From positions 1 through 64,000 of the forward strand of contig NZ_KI260449.1 in NCBI RefSeq assembly GCF_000468015.1: DNA of 64,000 bases, given 5' to 3'. The notes under the pieces were generated by a model. That model searched no databases. It worked only from the letters and a program-made list of their open reading frames with translations, and was not told where the DNA came from. The position numbers and the translations under genes are program-made. Positions 1 through 8,814 of the stretch are shown here, one piece after another. The DNA is from Ruminococcus callidus ATCC 27760 (GTDB lineage Bacteria; Bacillota; Clostridia; Oscillospirales; Ruminococcaceae). Numbering within the stretch: position 1 is the first letter of the stretch; each line of letters starts with the position of its first letter.

Positions 1-116
1 AGCGAGGTGGCTCAGTTTTTTATTGACAAAGGCACTATAAATATTTGAATCTGTTTCAGATACCCTTTAAAATAGAAATATAGAATACTTTAGAGCAGAA
101 ACAGAGGATTTCCATT

Positions 117-470
117 ATGAAGAACAAAACCAACGTCGCCGCTGCTGTCGGAGAACGAATCCGTCAGTTCCGCACCCGGCAGCACCTTAGTCAGGAAGAA
201 CTGGCTTTTGCATCAGAAATTCACCCCGCTTATATCGGCAAGGTGGAACGCGGGGAAAAATGCCCCACGATTGAAACCGTTTCGAAGATTGCCAACGGGC
301 TGAAAGTGTCGATCCCGAAATTGCTGGACATTGATTCTAATACGGAAGTGGGGGAAGAAGACGCTTTTCATCGCATCAAGGTTGCTATGAATGGGCTGTC
401 GCCGGAACAAATGGTCAAAATTGCACAAATCGTGGAGGAAATCACCGATTTTACACAGGAACCGTCTTGA
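117..470 (+). CDS. XRE-family transcriptional regulator
   Basis: This is a 117-residue protein with an N-terminal Cro/CI-type helix-turn-helix at about residues 11-70. The recognisable core runs from ERIRQFRTRQHLSQEELA through YIGKVERGEKCPTIETV. The C-terminal third is acidic and has no domain I know. A GAGG site at 104-107 lies 9 bases before the ATG. The gene stands alone and is followed by an intrinsic terminator. A DNA-binding repressor role follows from the family; its target is unknown. It appears to be chromosomal, lying upstream of the tRNA and the mobile element. Confidence 0.85.
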   Translation: MKNKTNVAAAVGERIRQFRTRQHLSQEELAFASEIHPAYIGKVERGEKCPTIETVSKIANGLKVSIPKLLDIDSNTEVGEEDAFHRIKVAMNGLSPEQMVKIAQIVEEITDFTQEPS

Positions 471-492
471 TTCATCTGCAGGCAAACGAAAA

Positions 493-526
493 GCAGGGCA
501 GTGTTTTTGCCCTGTTTTTTTGTTTT
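493..526 (+). terminator. Intrinsic terminator after the XRE gene
   Basis: The stem CAGGGCA / TGCCCTG (494-500 and 508-514) is followed by a run of T. It lies 23 bases after the stop codon of the XRE gene. Confidence 0.85.
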
Positions 527-627
527 TTCGGCAGAATTTTGATAGTTCTATTTTATTTGAAAAACTAAAGTGGCATAATATTAGCATCAAATGAAACAAA
601 ACTGTTTTACAATCTATGGAATTACTC

Positions 628-656
628 TTGACATTTATTTTAAGACAGTTTATAAT
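628..656 (+). promoter_or_regulatory. Sigma-A promoter of the leucine-rich-repeat gene
   Basis: TTGACA (628-633) and TATAAT (651-656) are separated by 17 bases. Both boxes are perfect consensus and lie 42 bases upstream of the LRR gene. Confidence 0.85.
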
Positions 657-697
657 TGATGTGATACCGTCGTTTTATACAGAAAGGAAAAATGCAA

Positions 698-1707
698 ATG
701 AGCAGTAACAATGACTTTGAAATTGAAAATGGTGTACTGGTAAAGTATACTGGTGCAGGCGGAGATGTTGTGATTCCGGACGGGGTGACTAGTATTGGTG
801 ATTGGGCGTTTTCGAGGTGTGAAGGTCTGACTAGTGTCACAATGCCGGATAGTGTGACTAGTATTGAGGATCATGCGTTTTGTGAGTGTACAAGCCTGAC
901 AAGTATTGTAATTCCGAACGGCGTGACCACTATTGGAGATTATATGTTTCATAGTTGTAAAAGTTTGACCAGCGTTACGATTCCTGACAGTGTGACTAGT
1001 ATTGGAAGTGTGTATTTGTTGATTGCATAAGTTTGACCAATATCACAATTCCAAATCATGTGACTAGCATTGGAGATTGGACGTTTTATAAATGTACTAA
1101 TCTAATCAGTATCGCAATTCCAGATGGTGTGACTAGTATTGGAAGTGGTGTATGGAATAGCTGCGAAAGGCTGACTAGTGTTAAGATTCCCGACAGTTTG
1201 AACAGTATTGGAAATTGGGCATTCGCCTGTTGTAAAAGTTTGACCAGCATTATGATTCCGAAGCGTGTAATCAATATTGTAGAAGCGGCGTTTTGGGGGT
1301 GTGAAAGTCTGACCAATATTAAAATTGCGATTTCTGATGAAAAGTTCCTGATTGTTGGCTATTATATTGAAGTGGAAAAAGATATTGTTGCGGTGAAAGA
1401 AATGCTGCGAACCGGAAAAATGGACACAGAGGTGAAAATGCCGCTGTGTATGAAATTTCAGATGGCTGTAGAAATGATCGACTTGCACGACAACGCAGAA
1501 GCTAAGGCGTATGTGAAAAAGATGCTTACCAAGGGCGTGAAGATGCTGATTGACAACGGTAATTTGCAGCTGATTCAGGTGCTTCTGGGAAAGACGGATT
1601 TTGTTACGAAGAAAAACGTGGACAAGTATATTCAGTATGCTATTGACAAGAAACAGCAGGAGATTTATTTGGACTTGATTCGCTATAAGAATGCGATCAT
1701 GGCATAA
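698..1707 (+). pseudogene. BspA-type leucine-rich-repeat protein, frameshifted
   Basis: Two reading frames together encode one protein made of about nine 23-residue LRR_5 (BspA/TpLRR) repeats. The repeats have the pattern VTSIGxxAFxxCxxLTSVxIP. A C-terminal helical tail of about 120 residues follows. The first frame ends at 1030. The second resumes the repeat register with [12 protein letters not shown] from about 1022. The repeat consensus is restored if one base is missing just after GGAAG (1004-1008), so a one-base deletion (or assembly error) is the simplest reading. There is no signal peptide. ATG 698 is preferred to 692 because AAAGGA (683-688) is then 9 bases away. Such proteins often bind ligands or surfaces; the function here is unknown. 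Confidence 0.75.
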
Positions 1708-1966
1708 CAATAATTTGGAAAAACGACGAAATTATGCGTGTGATTTGGGCGTGTTGGCATAGGATTCTGCCGCAGAGCGTTGGTTTTTATGCGGATACGC
1801 CTGAATTTTGCTTTTGCAGGAGCAATGGTAATTTGAAAGATACAACTTTTTCGATTGCGTTTTGGGCTTATATAATTGCTGAATTGCACTTTACAAGTTG
1901 ATTGCACCTTATATTTATAAATTTGATGCTGTTGAACTTTTTTATTTTTTGAAATCGGAAAAATGG
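1708..1966. other. Intergenic stretch between the LRR gene and the tRNA promoter
   Basis: I see no convincing gene here. Only short unsupported reading frames without ribosome binding sites occur. The region is AT-rich and ends at the tRNA promoter. Confidence 0.5.
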
Positions 1967-1995
1967 TTGACATGCGACGCAAAATGTGGTATACT
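1967..1995 (+). promoter_or_regulatory. Promoter of the initiator tRNA gene
   Basis: TTGACA (1967-1972) and TATACT (1990-1995) are 17 bases apart, 37 bases upstream of the mature tRNA 5' end. Confidence 0.85.
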
Positions 1996-2032
1996 AATTA
2001 AGTCGGTACGAGAGGTACGGACGAAAGTATAT

Positions 2033-2109
<77 letters not shown>

Positions 2110-2115
2110 AATGGA

Positions 2116-2187
2116 AAAGAACATTCAAGCAAGTGAAACAGCTGGAGGTGCAAGTTTAGCTGTTGATTTGCCTGAATGTTCTTTTTG
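2116..2187 (+). terminator. Terminator downstream of tRNA-fMet
   Basis: AAGAACATTCAAGCAA pairs with TTGCCTGAATGTTCTT across a loop of about 35 bases, followed by T5. It is placed to end the tRNA transcript. Confidence 0.8.
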
Positions 2188-2189
2188 AA

Positions 2190-3122
2190 ATCAATCAGTC
2201 GAAAGACTGTGTATCATAAAAAATGGTGTAAAGCGTCTGAATAGAACGCTTCATATACCACCGAACGGCAACATCCTCACTACTTTGCAGCGGCTGAGTC
2301 CAAACCAATTCGTTTGATGATAACGGTTTGAACGAATGCACAGAAAGTACCGTCAGCAAAAATTGCTGATATAAGATGTTCAATTGTTTGGGATTGCTTA
2401 AAAAAAGAGCAAGCCTGCCAGAATGGTACTCTGGACAGGCTCGCAAAAATCTATTCAAAGCATCGCATTTTGAGTGACAGGTCAGCCACTTACAAAACGG
2501 ATACATGAACAGCATTCTCACAAGTCAGTACAGAATACGGGTTAGGTCTTCTGTCTGGCGTAAGGGTATAGTTGCGTTGACGCACAACTATACCCTGTGG
2601 GGGTGCTCTTTTGTTTATCATTGTATCACATTTCAGTTATGATGTCAAGCAAAACTTTGTGATATTTGAGAATATTAGGCACATTTTTTAGAAAAAGCGT
2701 TGATATTGCTCCTTTTCTGTCCCAAAATGACGGAGAATCAGCAATTTTCTCGGATTTTATCCGTTCTTTTACTTTTTCTGCAAAATGATCGACAGGTATC
2801 TGATGCGATAAAGATGCCGCTGCCGCACAGATTATGGACTCTGGATTTTTTCTGGAGTCCATTTTCTTTTTTTCTATATCTTTTTGAAAGAGTCATTCTT
2901 ATTTGAGAATGGCTCTTTTTTGTTTTGTGCTATATCTACAATCCTAAAAAATTCTTTTTGTGTATTTCTACAATTTTTGAGATTTTCTGAAAAAAGTACC
3001 GATAACTTGCTTGTTGGATTCGGTATATATAGTGAGGGTGCATTTTTGACAAACAGCCTTTTTATCAGGAAATCTTCTTTTCCCTGAAACAGCTCATATT
3101 GTTGTGTGCTCTATCTGCATTT
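2190..3122. other. Gene-poor junction region with tandem hairpins
   Basis: No reading frame here is convincing. The minus-strand frames at 2195-2521 and 2626-2862 have no ribosome binding site and no family I recognise. The region does hold several hairpins. One at 2564-2595 has arms GGGTATAGTTG / CAACTATACCC. One at 2833-2862 has arms GGACTC / GAGTCC followed by a T-rich tract. One at 2886-2923 has arms AAAGAGTCATTCT / AGAATGGCTCTTT and a T run, and is a clear plus-strand intrinsic terminator. The region looks like an insulated boundary between the chromosome and the ICE mobilisation genes. Confidence 0.5.
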
Positions 3123-3345
3123 TTGTTGTCACGCAACAATTTGCTTGCTGGGCAGAGAGTATCCTTTTTAGCGGATTGGTTCCCTAATCTTAACGGGCAG
3201 AGCCCGTGGGTGGCTGGAACACCCGTAGGGCGTTCCCCAGAGTAGCAAGCAAGCTATTTGTGCCACAAATAGCGATTTTCTTCGAAAATCATGCTTGTTA
3301 AGGGATACCCCTAAAACCCCATTTTTGCATTTTTCGCACTTCGTG
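3123..3345 (+). other. Putative ICE origin of transfer (oriT)
   Basis: A run of inverted repeats stands immediately upstream of mobC. They are TTGTTG/CAACAA (3123-3139), GCTATTTGTG/CACAAATAGC (3253-3273) and GATTTTC/GAAAATC (3274-3290). They are followed by the core GCTTGTTAAGGGATACCCC and TAAAACCCC (3293-3320). The same core, GCTTGTCAGGGG...CCCCTAAGACCCC, occurs beside the related relaxase of IME-A at 32340-32370. That independent recurrence next to a homologous relaxase is the main support. The nick position is not established. Confidence 0.6.
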
Positions 3346-3424
3346 AAAAATAGAATATCACAGCTTTTATTCCAAAAGCCCAAAACCAAAAACACCTTGT
3401 TTGAAAGAAAGGAGGTAATGTATC

Positions 3425-3784
3425 ATGTCGGATTTTTCTGGAAATCGAACAGTTTGCATTAAGTGCCGTGTTACGCAAGAAGAATATGCATACATCATGC
3501 AGAAATTGCAATGTTCGGGTTGCTCTACGATGTCTGATTATCTTCGCAAAATGGCAATTACGGGAATGATCATTCGTTATGATTCGGCTTTGCTGAAAGA
3601 CTTGCAGCAAAGTTTACAGCGTATCGGGAACAATGTAAACCAAATTGCAATTCGAGTGAATCAAAGTGGAATTCTGTACAAGGAGGATTTTGTGGAATTG
3701 CAAGAAAGGTATGAGGAAATATGGCGGTCACTAAAATCCATTCAATCCGTTCTACGCTGTCAAAAGCAATTGCCTACATCATGA
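3425..3784 (+). CDS. mobC: MobC-like relaxosome accessory protein
   Basis: This 119-residue protein starts with a ribbon-helix-helix-like segment (IKCRVTQEEYAYIMQKL, then STMSDYLRKMAI). It ends with the MobC-type helix LQRIGNNVNQIAIRVN. MobC proteins bind oriT and help the relaxase open the nick site. The start is preceded by an excellent AAGGAGG. Its last 64 bases overlap the relaxase gene in another frame, so the two are translationally coupled. It lies just downstream of the putative oriT. Confidence 0.88.
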   Translation: MSDFSGNRTVCIKCRVTQEEYAYIMQKLQCSGCSTMSDYLRKMAITGMIIRYDSALLKDLQQSLQRIGNNVNQIAIRVNQSGILYKEDFVELQERYEEIWRSLKSIQSVLRCQKQLPTS

Positions 3785-5106
3785 AACCTGAAAAAACTGA
3801 ACAAGGCAGATTGATTGAAACATTTTGCTGTGCACCATTTCAGGCAAATTTAATTGCAGAAGATTTTATGGAAACCAGAAGCATGGGAACTGGTCGAGGA
3901 GATGTGCTTGCCAAGCATATGATACAATCTTTTTTGCCCGATGAAATCACACCAGATGAAGCAATGGAAATTGGCAGAAAACTTGTAAAAAGCTTTTTGC
4001 ATGATGATTATCAATATGTGCTTGCAACGCACATTGATAAAGATCACATTCATAATCATATTATCTTTTGCAATACCAATATGGAAACCTTTCGAAGCTT
4101 CGAATATCAAGAGAATCGAGGTGGGCACGAAAAGGAAAGATTGCAGGAAATCAGTGATGCTTTGTGCAGAGAATATGGTTTGAATGTAATTGAAAATCCG
4201 AAACAAGGAAAAGGTAAGAGTCATTATGAATGGGACATGGCTCGACAGAACCGTTCATGGAAAGCAAAACTAAAAGATAAGATTGATGCTGCAATCATGA
4301 ACTGCACTGGTTTCGATGATTTCCTTTATCAGCTAAAGCAACAAGATGTGAATGTAGTTTATCGTCCGGAGAATGTGATTTCTTTGAAATATCGCTTAGA
4401 GGGCATGAAGCGATTTTGTCGTTCTCGAACACTGGGCTGGTATTATGAAGAAAAACAAATTCGAAAGCGAATTGACAATTATCAGTTACTGCGAACCGGA
4501 CGAACAACGTCCACGCAGAAGACTCGTTTGTATGATACTTCTGCGGAGAAGTTTCAACAGGCAAAGGGATTGTCAAGATGGGCTGAAATTCAGAATATAA
4601 AAGAGGCTTCTAAGATTCTGAATTACCTCACAGAAAAAGGAATTGCAACTCAAGAAGAATTAGAACAACGGTCTATTTTGACATATGGGCAGCGTGTGCA
4701 GTTAGTAGGAGATCTGAACAAGCTGCAACGTCAGATTGAAACTGTGACAGATACAATAAAGCTTGTGAAGAAATACAAAAAGTACAAGCCGTTTTATGAT
4801 GCGTATCAGAGTGCTACATTCCGAAAAAAGTATGAAAAGGAGCACAAGCAAGAGCTGCAACAGTTTTCAGATGCTAAATCGGCTCTTTTGGAACGATTCC
4901 CAGACCGGAAGATTCCAAGTTTGGAACGGCTTTCACAGGAGCGAGAGAAGCTGATAGAACAGAGAAATGTTCAAAATGGAGTATTTCGTCAGGTAGTAGC
5001 CGAGTTAAAAGAATTGGATTATGCACGTACTACTATTGAGGAATATCTTCACAGTCAGCAGCAAGTGCAGGAGAATCAGCAGAAGAAAGATGATGAATTG
5101 TATTAA
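3721..5106 (+). CDS. mobA: ICE relaxase (MOBP-type, MobA/VirD2 family)
   Basis: This 461-residue mobilisation nuclease nicks oriT and pilots the transferred strand. The N-terminal relaxase domain (about residues 1-200) contains the three-histidine metal site: H104, then H109-x-H111-x-H113 within HIDKDHIHNHIIF. Y19 in AIAYIMKP is a candidate catalytic tyrosine. The rest is charged and helical, with a coiled-coil-like tail. It overlaps mobC by 64 bases and follows GAGGAAAT as ribosome binding site. It is a clear homologue of the IME-A relaxase at 30311-31723: same start residues and same spacing of Y19 and the histidines. Confidence 0.93.
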   Translation: MAVTKIHSIRSTLSKAIAYIMKPEKTEQGRLIETFCCAPFQANLIAEDFMETRSMGTGRGDVLAKHMIQSFLPDEITPDEAMEIGRKLVKSFLHDDYQYVLATHIDKDHIHNHIIFCNTNMETFRSFEYQENRGGHEKERLQEISDALCREYGLNVIENPKQGKGKSHYEWDMARQNRSWKAKLKDKIDAAIMNCTGFDDFLYQLKQQDVNVVYRPENVISLKYRLEGMKRFCRSRTLGWYYEEKQIRKRIDNYQLLRTGRTTSTQKTRLYDTSAEKFQQAKGLSRWAEIQNIKEASKILNYLTEKGIATQEELEQRSILTYGQRVQLVGDLNKLQRQIETVTDTIKLVKKYKKYKPFYDAYQSATFRKKYEKEHKQELQQFSDAKSALLERFPDRKIPSLERLSQEREKLIEQRNVQNGVFRQVVAELKELDYARTTIEEYLHSQQQVQENQQKKDDELY

Positions 5107-5126
5107 AGAGGGGTTGGAGAAAGTTT

Positions 5127-5399
5127 ATGCGGTATCGGGATTATTGCAATATCACATTCGAACAGATCGAGTTGATGAAATGTACAATTTCTTTTAATGG
5201 AACCCGTTTGCGTGGGTGGAAGTACAAGTCTTTTCAGATTCATCAAAATTGCATCTGTAGAGATGAAAGTAATGTAGTTGCTTTACAGGAACTTTTGTAT
5301 CTGGGATTGATGACAGCAAACGACACCCAACAGTATTCATTAACAGAGGATGGGATCCAGTTGTTGAGTTGGGTAACTGAAGTTGAAATTTATGAGTAG
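5127..5399 (+). CDS. Hypothetical 90-residue protein
   Basis: I do not recognise this protein. Residues 50-85 (VVALQELLYLGLMTANDTQQYSLTED) look like a small winged-helix segment, in which case it could bind nucleic acid. It sits 20 bases after the relaxase and 16 bases before ssb, with a GGTTGGAG site upstream, so it is probably in the mobilisation operon. Confidence 0.65.
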   Translation: MRYRDYCNITFEQIELMKCTISFNGTRLRGWKYKSFQIHQNCICRDESNVVALQELLYLGLMTANDTQQYSLTEDGIQLLSWVTEVEIYE

Positions 5400-5415
5400 A
5401 AAGGTATGATTGTAA

Positions 5416-5859
5416 ATGCTAAATCATGTTGTGTTAATGGGACGTTTGACCGCTGATCCGGAACTGCATATGATCGATGCGGAAACGCAGAAATGTGTTT
5501 GTAATGTAGTAATCGCCTGCGAACGAAAAAAGAAAGAACAGGTTGACTTTATCCGCTGTGTAGCATGGAACAATAGGGCGAAGTTTTTGTGGGAGTGGTT
5601 CAGAAAGGGCAGTATGATTGCACTGGAAGGAATGCTTCAGACAAGATCATATGAAAAAGACGGAAAGCGATGCTTTACGATGGAAGTGCTGGCGGAAAAT
5701 ATCTATTTTACAGGAGAAAAATCAAAGCAGTACATGAAAGAAACAGAGTATTCTGCAATACAGGATACGGCAGAACACCCAGAGGAAAATGGTTGGAGTT
5801 CAGATCTTGATTTATCCGAGTTTGAAGAAATTCTTTCAGACGAAGAAGTTCCGTTTTAG
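5416..5859 (+). CDS. ssb: Single-stranded DNA-binding protein
   Basis: This 147-residue OB-fold protein starts with MLNHVVLMGRLTADPEL. It contains the DFIRCVAWNNRAKFL strand-helix and the GSMIALEGMLQTRSYE segment typical of bacterial SSB. The C-terminus is acidic and ends EEVPF, matching the partner-recruiting tip (DDDIPF type). It would coat the single strand produced during conjugative transfer or element replication. It lies in the mobilisation operon. Confidence 0.93.
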   Translation: MLNHVVLMGRLTADPELHMIDAETQKCVCNVVIACERKKKEQVDFIRCVAWNNRAKFLWEWFRKGSMIALEGMLQTRSYEKDGKRCFTMEVLAENIYFTGEKSKQYMKETEYSAIQDTAEHPEENGWSSDLDLSEFEEILSDEEVPF

Positions 5860-5889
5860 TAGAAACTGATTTTTACATGAGGTGAGAAA

Positions 5890-6243
5890 ATGGGATTGTT
5901 ACGCCAATTGGCACATCGACTTTTATCGGAAGAGCGTGATTCGGAATTCGGATACTTTGATTATGTTGCAGCACAAAAAAGAGTAGAACAGATGTCTATG
6001 GTTAATGAGGATATTCAAAGTTTGGAAGATATGATTACGGATATGCAGATGTATCGTCGAGGAAATCGTGAGGGTGTGCTGACATTGCAATGGTTTGATT
6101 GTAATGGTGAAGAAAAAGAGTTGGAATTATGGTTAGATGGAGATTTTTCCGAGAACACTACTTGCGGCGAATTGATTCAATTTTTAATGCATGAGCGAAC
6201 CCGTCAAAGAATTCTCCTTCGGAGACTTTTGAAAAGCGGCTAA
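5890..6243 (+). CDS. Hypothetical 117-residue protein
   Basis: I recognise no family. The protein is acidic and helical, with a predicted coiled segment around residues 33-55 and a conserved-looking GVLTLQWFDCNGEEKELELWL strand pair. It has an AGGTGAG ribosome binding site and follows ssb by 30 bases. It is the last gene before the repeat cluster upstream of the parA block. Confidence 0.6.
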   Translation: MGLLRQLAHRLLSEERDSEFGYFDYVAAQKRVEQMSMVNEDIQSLEDMITDMQMYRRGNREGVLTLQWFDCNGEEKELELWLDGDFSENTTCGELIQFLMHERTRQRILLRRLLKSG

Positions 6244-6252
6244 ATCGGACTG

Positions 6253-6383
6253 TTCGTCACACAAACGGGGAGAAAAAAACGTTTGCGTGACGAATGAAAA
6301 GGCTTCTGGAATGATTTCGTGACGAACTGAAACAGATGTATCCGTGACGAACGCAATCGTTTTTAGAATGTTTGCGTGATGCA
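6253..6383. repeat. CGTGACGAA repeat cluster upstream of the parA operon
   Basis: The nonamer CGTGACGAA occurs at 6286-6294, 6318-6326 and 6343-6351. A diverged copy (CGTGATGCA) is at 6375-6383. An inverted copy sits in TTCGTCACACAAACG (6253-6267). That inverted copy and CGTTTGCGTGACGAA (6280-6294) form a 15-base inverted repeat with one mismatch. There is no T run, so this is not a terminator. The position directly upstream of a par-type gene block suggests a centromere (parS-like) or operator array. Confidence 0.65.
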
Positions 6384-6406
6384 ACGGAAACAGAAAGGAG
6401 TTTGCA

Positions 6407-6670
6407 ATGTTAGAATTAAAACGCTGTAAAATTTGCGGCAAAGAGATCGGAAATGTCTATGATACAGATTATTTTGCGTTGATTTCAAAGCAGTACTGTT
6501 CAGAGTGTAAAAAACTGACTGATCGTCAAAATAGTCGGATTCGTTCGAAAAGGTATCGTGACAAAAAACGGCGTGAGTTGGAGCAAGCCAAGAAGACAGC
6601 TGAAAACTTGCAGGATGAAGTAACAGAGCTGCGAATGCAGATTCAAATGCTTCGGAACATGGTGAACTAA
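6407..6670 (+). CDS. Zn-ribbon plus basic coiled-coil protein
   Basis: This 87-residue protein has two CxxC pairs (CKIC at 6-9 and CSEC at about 34-37). They suggest a treble-clef or zinc ribbon. A strongly basic stretch (RSKRYRDKKRRELEQAKK) follows, and then a coiled coil with heptad leucines ending LRMQIQMLRNMVN. The layout resembles a small DNA-binding adaptor. It lies between the CGTGACGAA repeats and parA with a clear AAAGGAG site, so it may be the repeat-binding partner of ParA. That role is inferred. Confidence 0.7.
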   Translation: MLELKRCKICGKEIGNVYDTDYFALISKQYCSECKKLTDRQNSRIRSKRYRDKKRRELEQAKKTAENLQDEVTELRMQIQMLRNMVN

Positions 6671-6685
6671 AAGGAGTGTGTATTT

Positions 6686-7486
6686 ATGGGAAAGATAATT
6701 GCGATTTGTAATCAGAAGGGCGGCGTAGGAAAAACAACTACGACGTTTAACCTTGCGGCAGCATTGGCAGCCAAAAAGAAAGAGGTACTGTTGATAGACT
6801 TAGATCCACAGGCAAATTTGACAGCTTATCTTGGATTTGAAATTGGCGATGTGATGATTACAGATTTGATTCTTGAAGTAATCGAACAAAGTATGGTGAC
6901 GCCTCTACAGGTGAAGCAAGGCATCTATTGCAATGTGAAATATCACATCGACTATATTCCTTCTGATATAAATCTTGCAAGTGCTGAAATGAGAATGATA
7001 CCGGCTTTTGCACGAGAAAGCGTCTTAAAGCGTATTCTTTTGCCGGAGGTGGTAGAGAAGTACGATTATGTGTTGGTGGATTGTCTTCCCTCTTTGGGGA
7101 TTCTTCTTATCAATGCATTGGTTGCAGCTGATGAAATGATTGTTCCTGTGCAGTCACAAAAATTTGCAATGGACGGATTGCGTTCTCTTATGAACCTCTA
7201 TCAGCAAATTCGCTCTATGGTAAATCCTACGCTGCGTATGAGAGGGATTTTGCCGACGATGGTAAATGACCGGACAACGATCAGTCGAGAAGTTATGTGG
7301 CAAATGGGACAGCAATACGAGGATGTATTGTTTCATACTGTTATTCACAACAGCGTGGAAGCTGCAAAAGCGGCAGCTGCTGGAAACATGATTGCTGTAC
7401 GTACAAAGTTGGGAGCAGAATATGCTGCTCTTGCAGAGGAGATCATACAGTATGATGACTTACAGGGAATTAGGGGGGGCAGATGA
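6686..7486 (+). CDS. parA: ParA-family partition ATPase
   Basis: This 266-residue MinD/ParA-type protein has the deviant Walker A motif KGGVGKTT (11-18). The [11 protein letters not shown] motif follows, and then [14 protein letters not shown] as the Walker B region. ParA ATPases position plasmids or ICE intermediates by forming gradients on the nucleoid. It has an AAGGAG site. Its stop overlaps the next start by four bases (ATGA). A ParB-like gene lies five genes downstream in the same orientation. Confidence 0.95.
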   Translation: MGKIIAICNQKGGVGKTTTTFNLAAALAAKKKEVLLIDLDPQANLTAYLGFEIGDVMITDLILEVIEQSMVTPLQVKQGIYCNVKYHIDYIPSDINLASAEMRMIPAFARESVLKRILLPEVVEKYDYVLVDCLPSLGILLINALVAADEMIVPVQSQKFAMDGLRSLMNLYQQIRSMVNPTLRMRGILPTMVNDRTTISREVMWQMGQQYEDVLFHTVIHNSVEAAKAAAAGNMIAVRTKLGAEYAALAEEIIQYDDLQGIRGGR

Positions 7487-7875
7487 TGAAACAAATCAGA
7501 ATTAAGACTTATGACGAAAAGAAGAATGGCGAGAAATGGTATCTAAAAGATAGCAACAATGATTTGGCATTTGGATTTCTTCGGACATCTGCCTTTTCAG
7601 AAACAGACGAAGATTGTTTTCAGAGATGCTTTTTGCGAAATAGCTATGAAAATGAGATACGGATTTTTGTCCAGCAGCTTGTAGAGGGCATTCATATGGA
7701 ATTGGATAAAGAAGGCATGATCAGTGCGTATACTTTTGAATGCGAACAAGATTTTGATACCAAACGGCTGTTGTGGGCTTGTATGGATTTATTGATAAAA
7801 GCAGATCTCACAATCAGTGAAATCAAAAAGGAGAGAATGAAATTGCTGCACAGGATAGCACTATCAGAGATTTGA
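7483..7875 (+). CDS. Hypothetical 130-residue protein
   Basis: I recognise no domain. It is a mixed alpha/beta acidic protein that overlaps parA by four bases, which implies translational coupling and perhaps a role in partition. It is followed by a 19-base gap to the next gene. Confidence 0.65.
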   Translation: MMKQIRIKTYDEKKNGEKWYLKDSNNDLAFGFLRTSAFSETDEDCFQRCFLRNSYENEIRIFVQQLVEGIHMELDKEGMISAYTFECEQDFDTKRLLWACMDLLIKADLTISEIKKERMKLLHRIALSEI

Positions 7876-7894
7876 TTTATAGGTAGGAGAAAAC

Positions 7895-8809
7895 ATGGAA
7901 TTTACGAAGGAATACATCAACAAGAATGGACAAAATGAGAATCTAGTCAGAAAATTGAAGTCGATTCAGTTGTATTTGGATGGAGATCTTCCTGAATGGA
8001 AACAGTTGATTGCAATAGGCGGTTTCATAATCGATGTAATTCGAGAATTGAAATGGGCAGAGCAGCCTTTATTCAGCAAAATGGGGGAGATCGATAAAGA
8101 ACCCGTTATGACTTATAGCGAAATTTACAATGAGATTTTATATGCAGTAAATCAGCATCTGCTGGTTCCACTCGCAGATGAATTGAATTTGATTTGGCAT
8201 GAATGGAATGAGGGGGAAACAAAAAAATATCAGGATATTCAAAACATTGAAGAAATGGATCGTTTTCTTTTTACTGTCATAGAAAAAATGTATCCGGGAA
8301 TAGAGCAGTGGATGAGATATTACTATCTTCATGAAGATGAGAATGTAGAAAAGGCTGCATTAAACTTACAAAGGCATAGTGGAAAAAATGTGCTTGGAAA
8401 CCGTATTCGTAAAATTCGCCAAATGCAAGGCTTGACACAAGCTGAATTAGGTGTGGCGATTGAATTTGGTGAAAATACTGCCGGTGTGCGAGTGGCACAG
8501 TATGAACAGGGAGCCAGAAATCCCAATATGCAATTGAAAAAGAAACTTGCAAGTGTTTTGCAGGTCTCATTACAAGCTTTTTGTGTTTCAGATATAGCCG
8601 ACACCATGCAGCTGCTGTTTGCATTGGAAGACATTCATGGGATAAAGATTAAAAAGGAAGATGAGAAGTTTCTTTTGCAGTTTGAAGATAATGAACTACA
8701 GAGTTTATTGAAATTGTGGTGGGAAAAGCAGGAAGAAATTCGATTTCATAAGATTACAAGAAATATGTACGACTTTTGGAGATACCGATTTTCAGAGAAT
8801 GAGGAGTGA
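7895..8809 (+). CDS. XRE-type DNA-binding protein with long N-terminal domain
   Basis: This 304-residue protein is unusual in having its helix-turn-helix in the middle. Residues about 168-232 read GNRIRKIRQMQGLTQAELGVA, then RVAQYEQGARNPNMQLKKKL. The N-terminal 165 residues are helical and unassigned. The C-terminal 70 are acidic and helical. A GGTAGGAG site precedes it. It overlaps the downstream XRE gene region, so the two regulators are probably co-expressed and may control the ICE operon. Confidence 0.75.
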   Translation: MEFTKEYINKNGQNENLVRKLKSIQLYLDGDLPEWKQLIAIGGFIIDVIRELKWAEQPLFSKMGEIDKEPVMTYSEIYNEILYAVNQHLLVPLADELNLIWHEWNEGETKKYQDIQNIEEMDRFLFTVIEKMYPGIEQWMRYYYLHEDENVEKAALNLQRHSGKNVLGNRIRKIRQMQGLTQAELGVAIEFGENTAGVRVAQYEQGARNPNMQLKKKLASVLQVSLQAFCVSDIADTMQLLFALEDIHGIKIKKEDEKFLLQFEDNELQSLLKLWWEKQEEIRFHKITRNMYDFWRYRFSENEE

Positions 8810-8814
8810 GATTT

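Noticed and set aside
2195-2521. Minus-strand frame of 108 codons
   Set aside because: There is no ribosome binding site and no recognisable family. It lies in a hairpin-rich boundary region and the composition is unlike real genes nearby.
2626-2862. Minus-strand frame of 78 codons
   Set aside because: Its start lies inside a perfect hairpin arm (GGACTC/GAGTCC) and no ribosome binding site is present.
6253-6294. Inverted repeat as a terminator
   Set aside because: No T run follows either arm, and the arms are part of the CGTGACGAA direct-repeat array.
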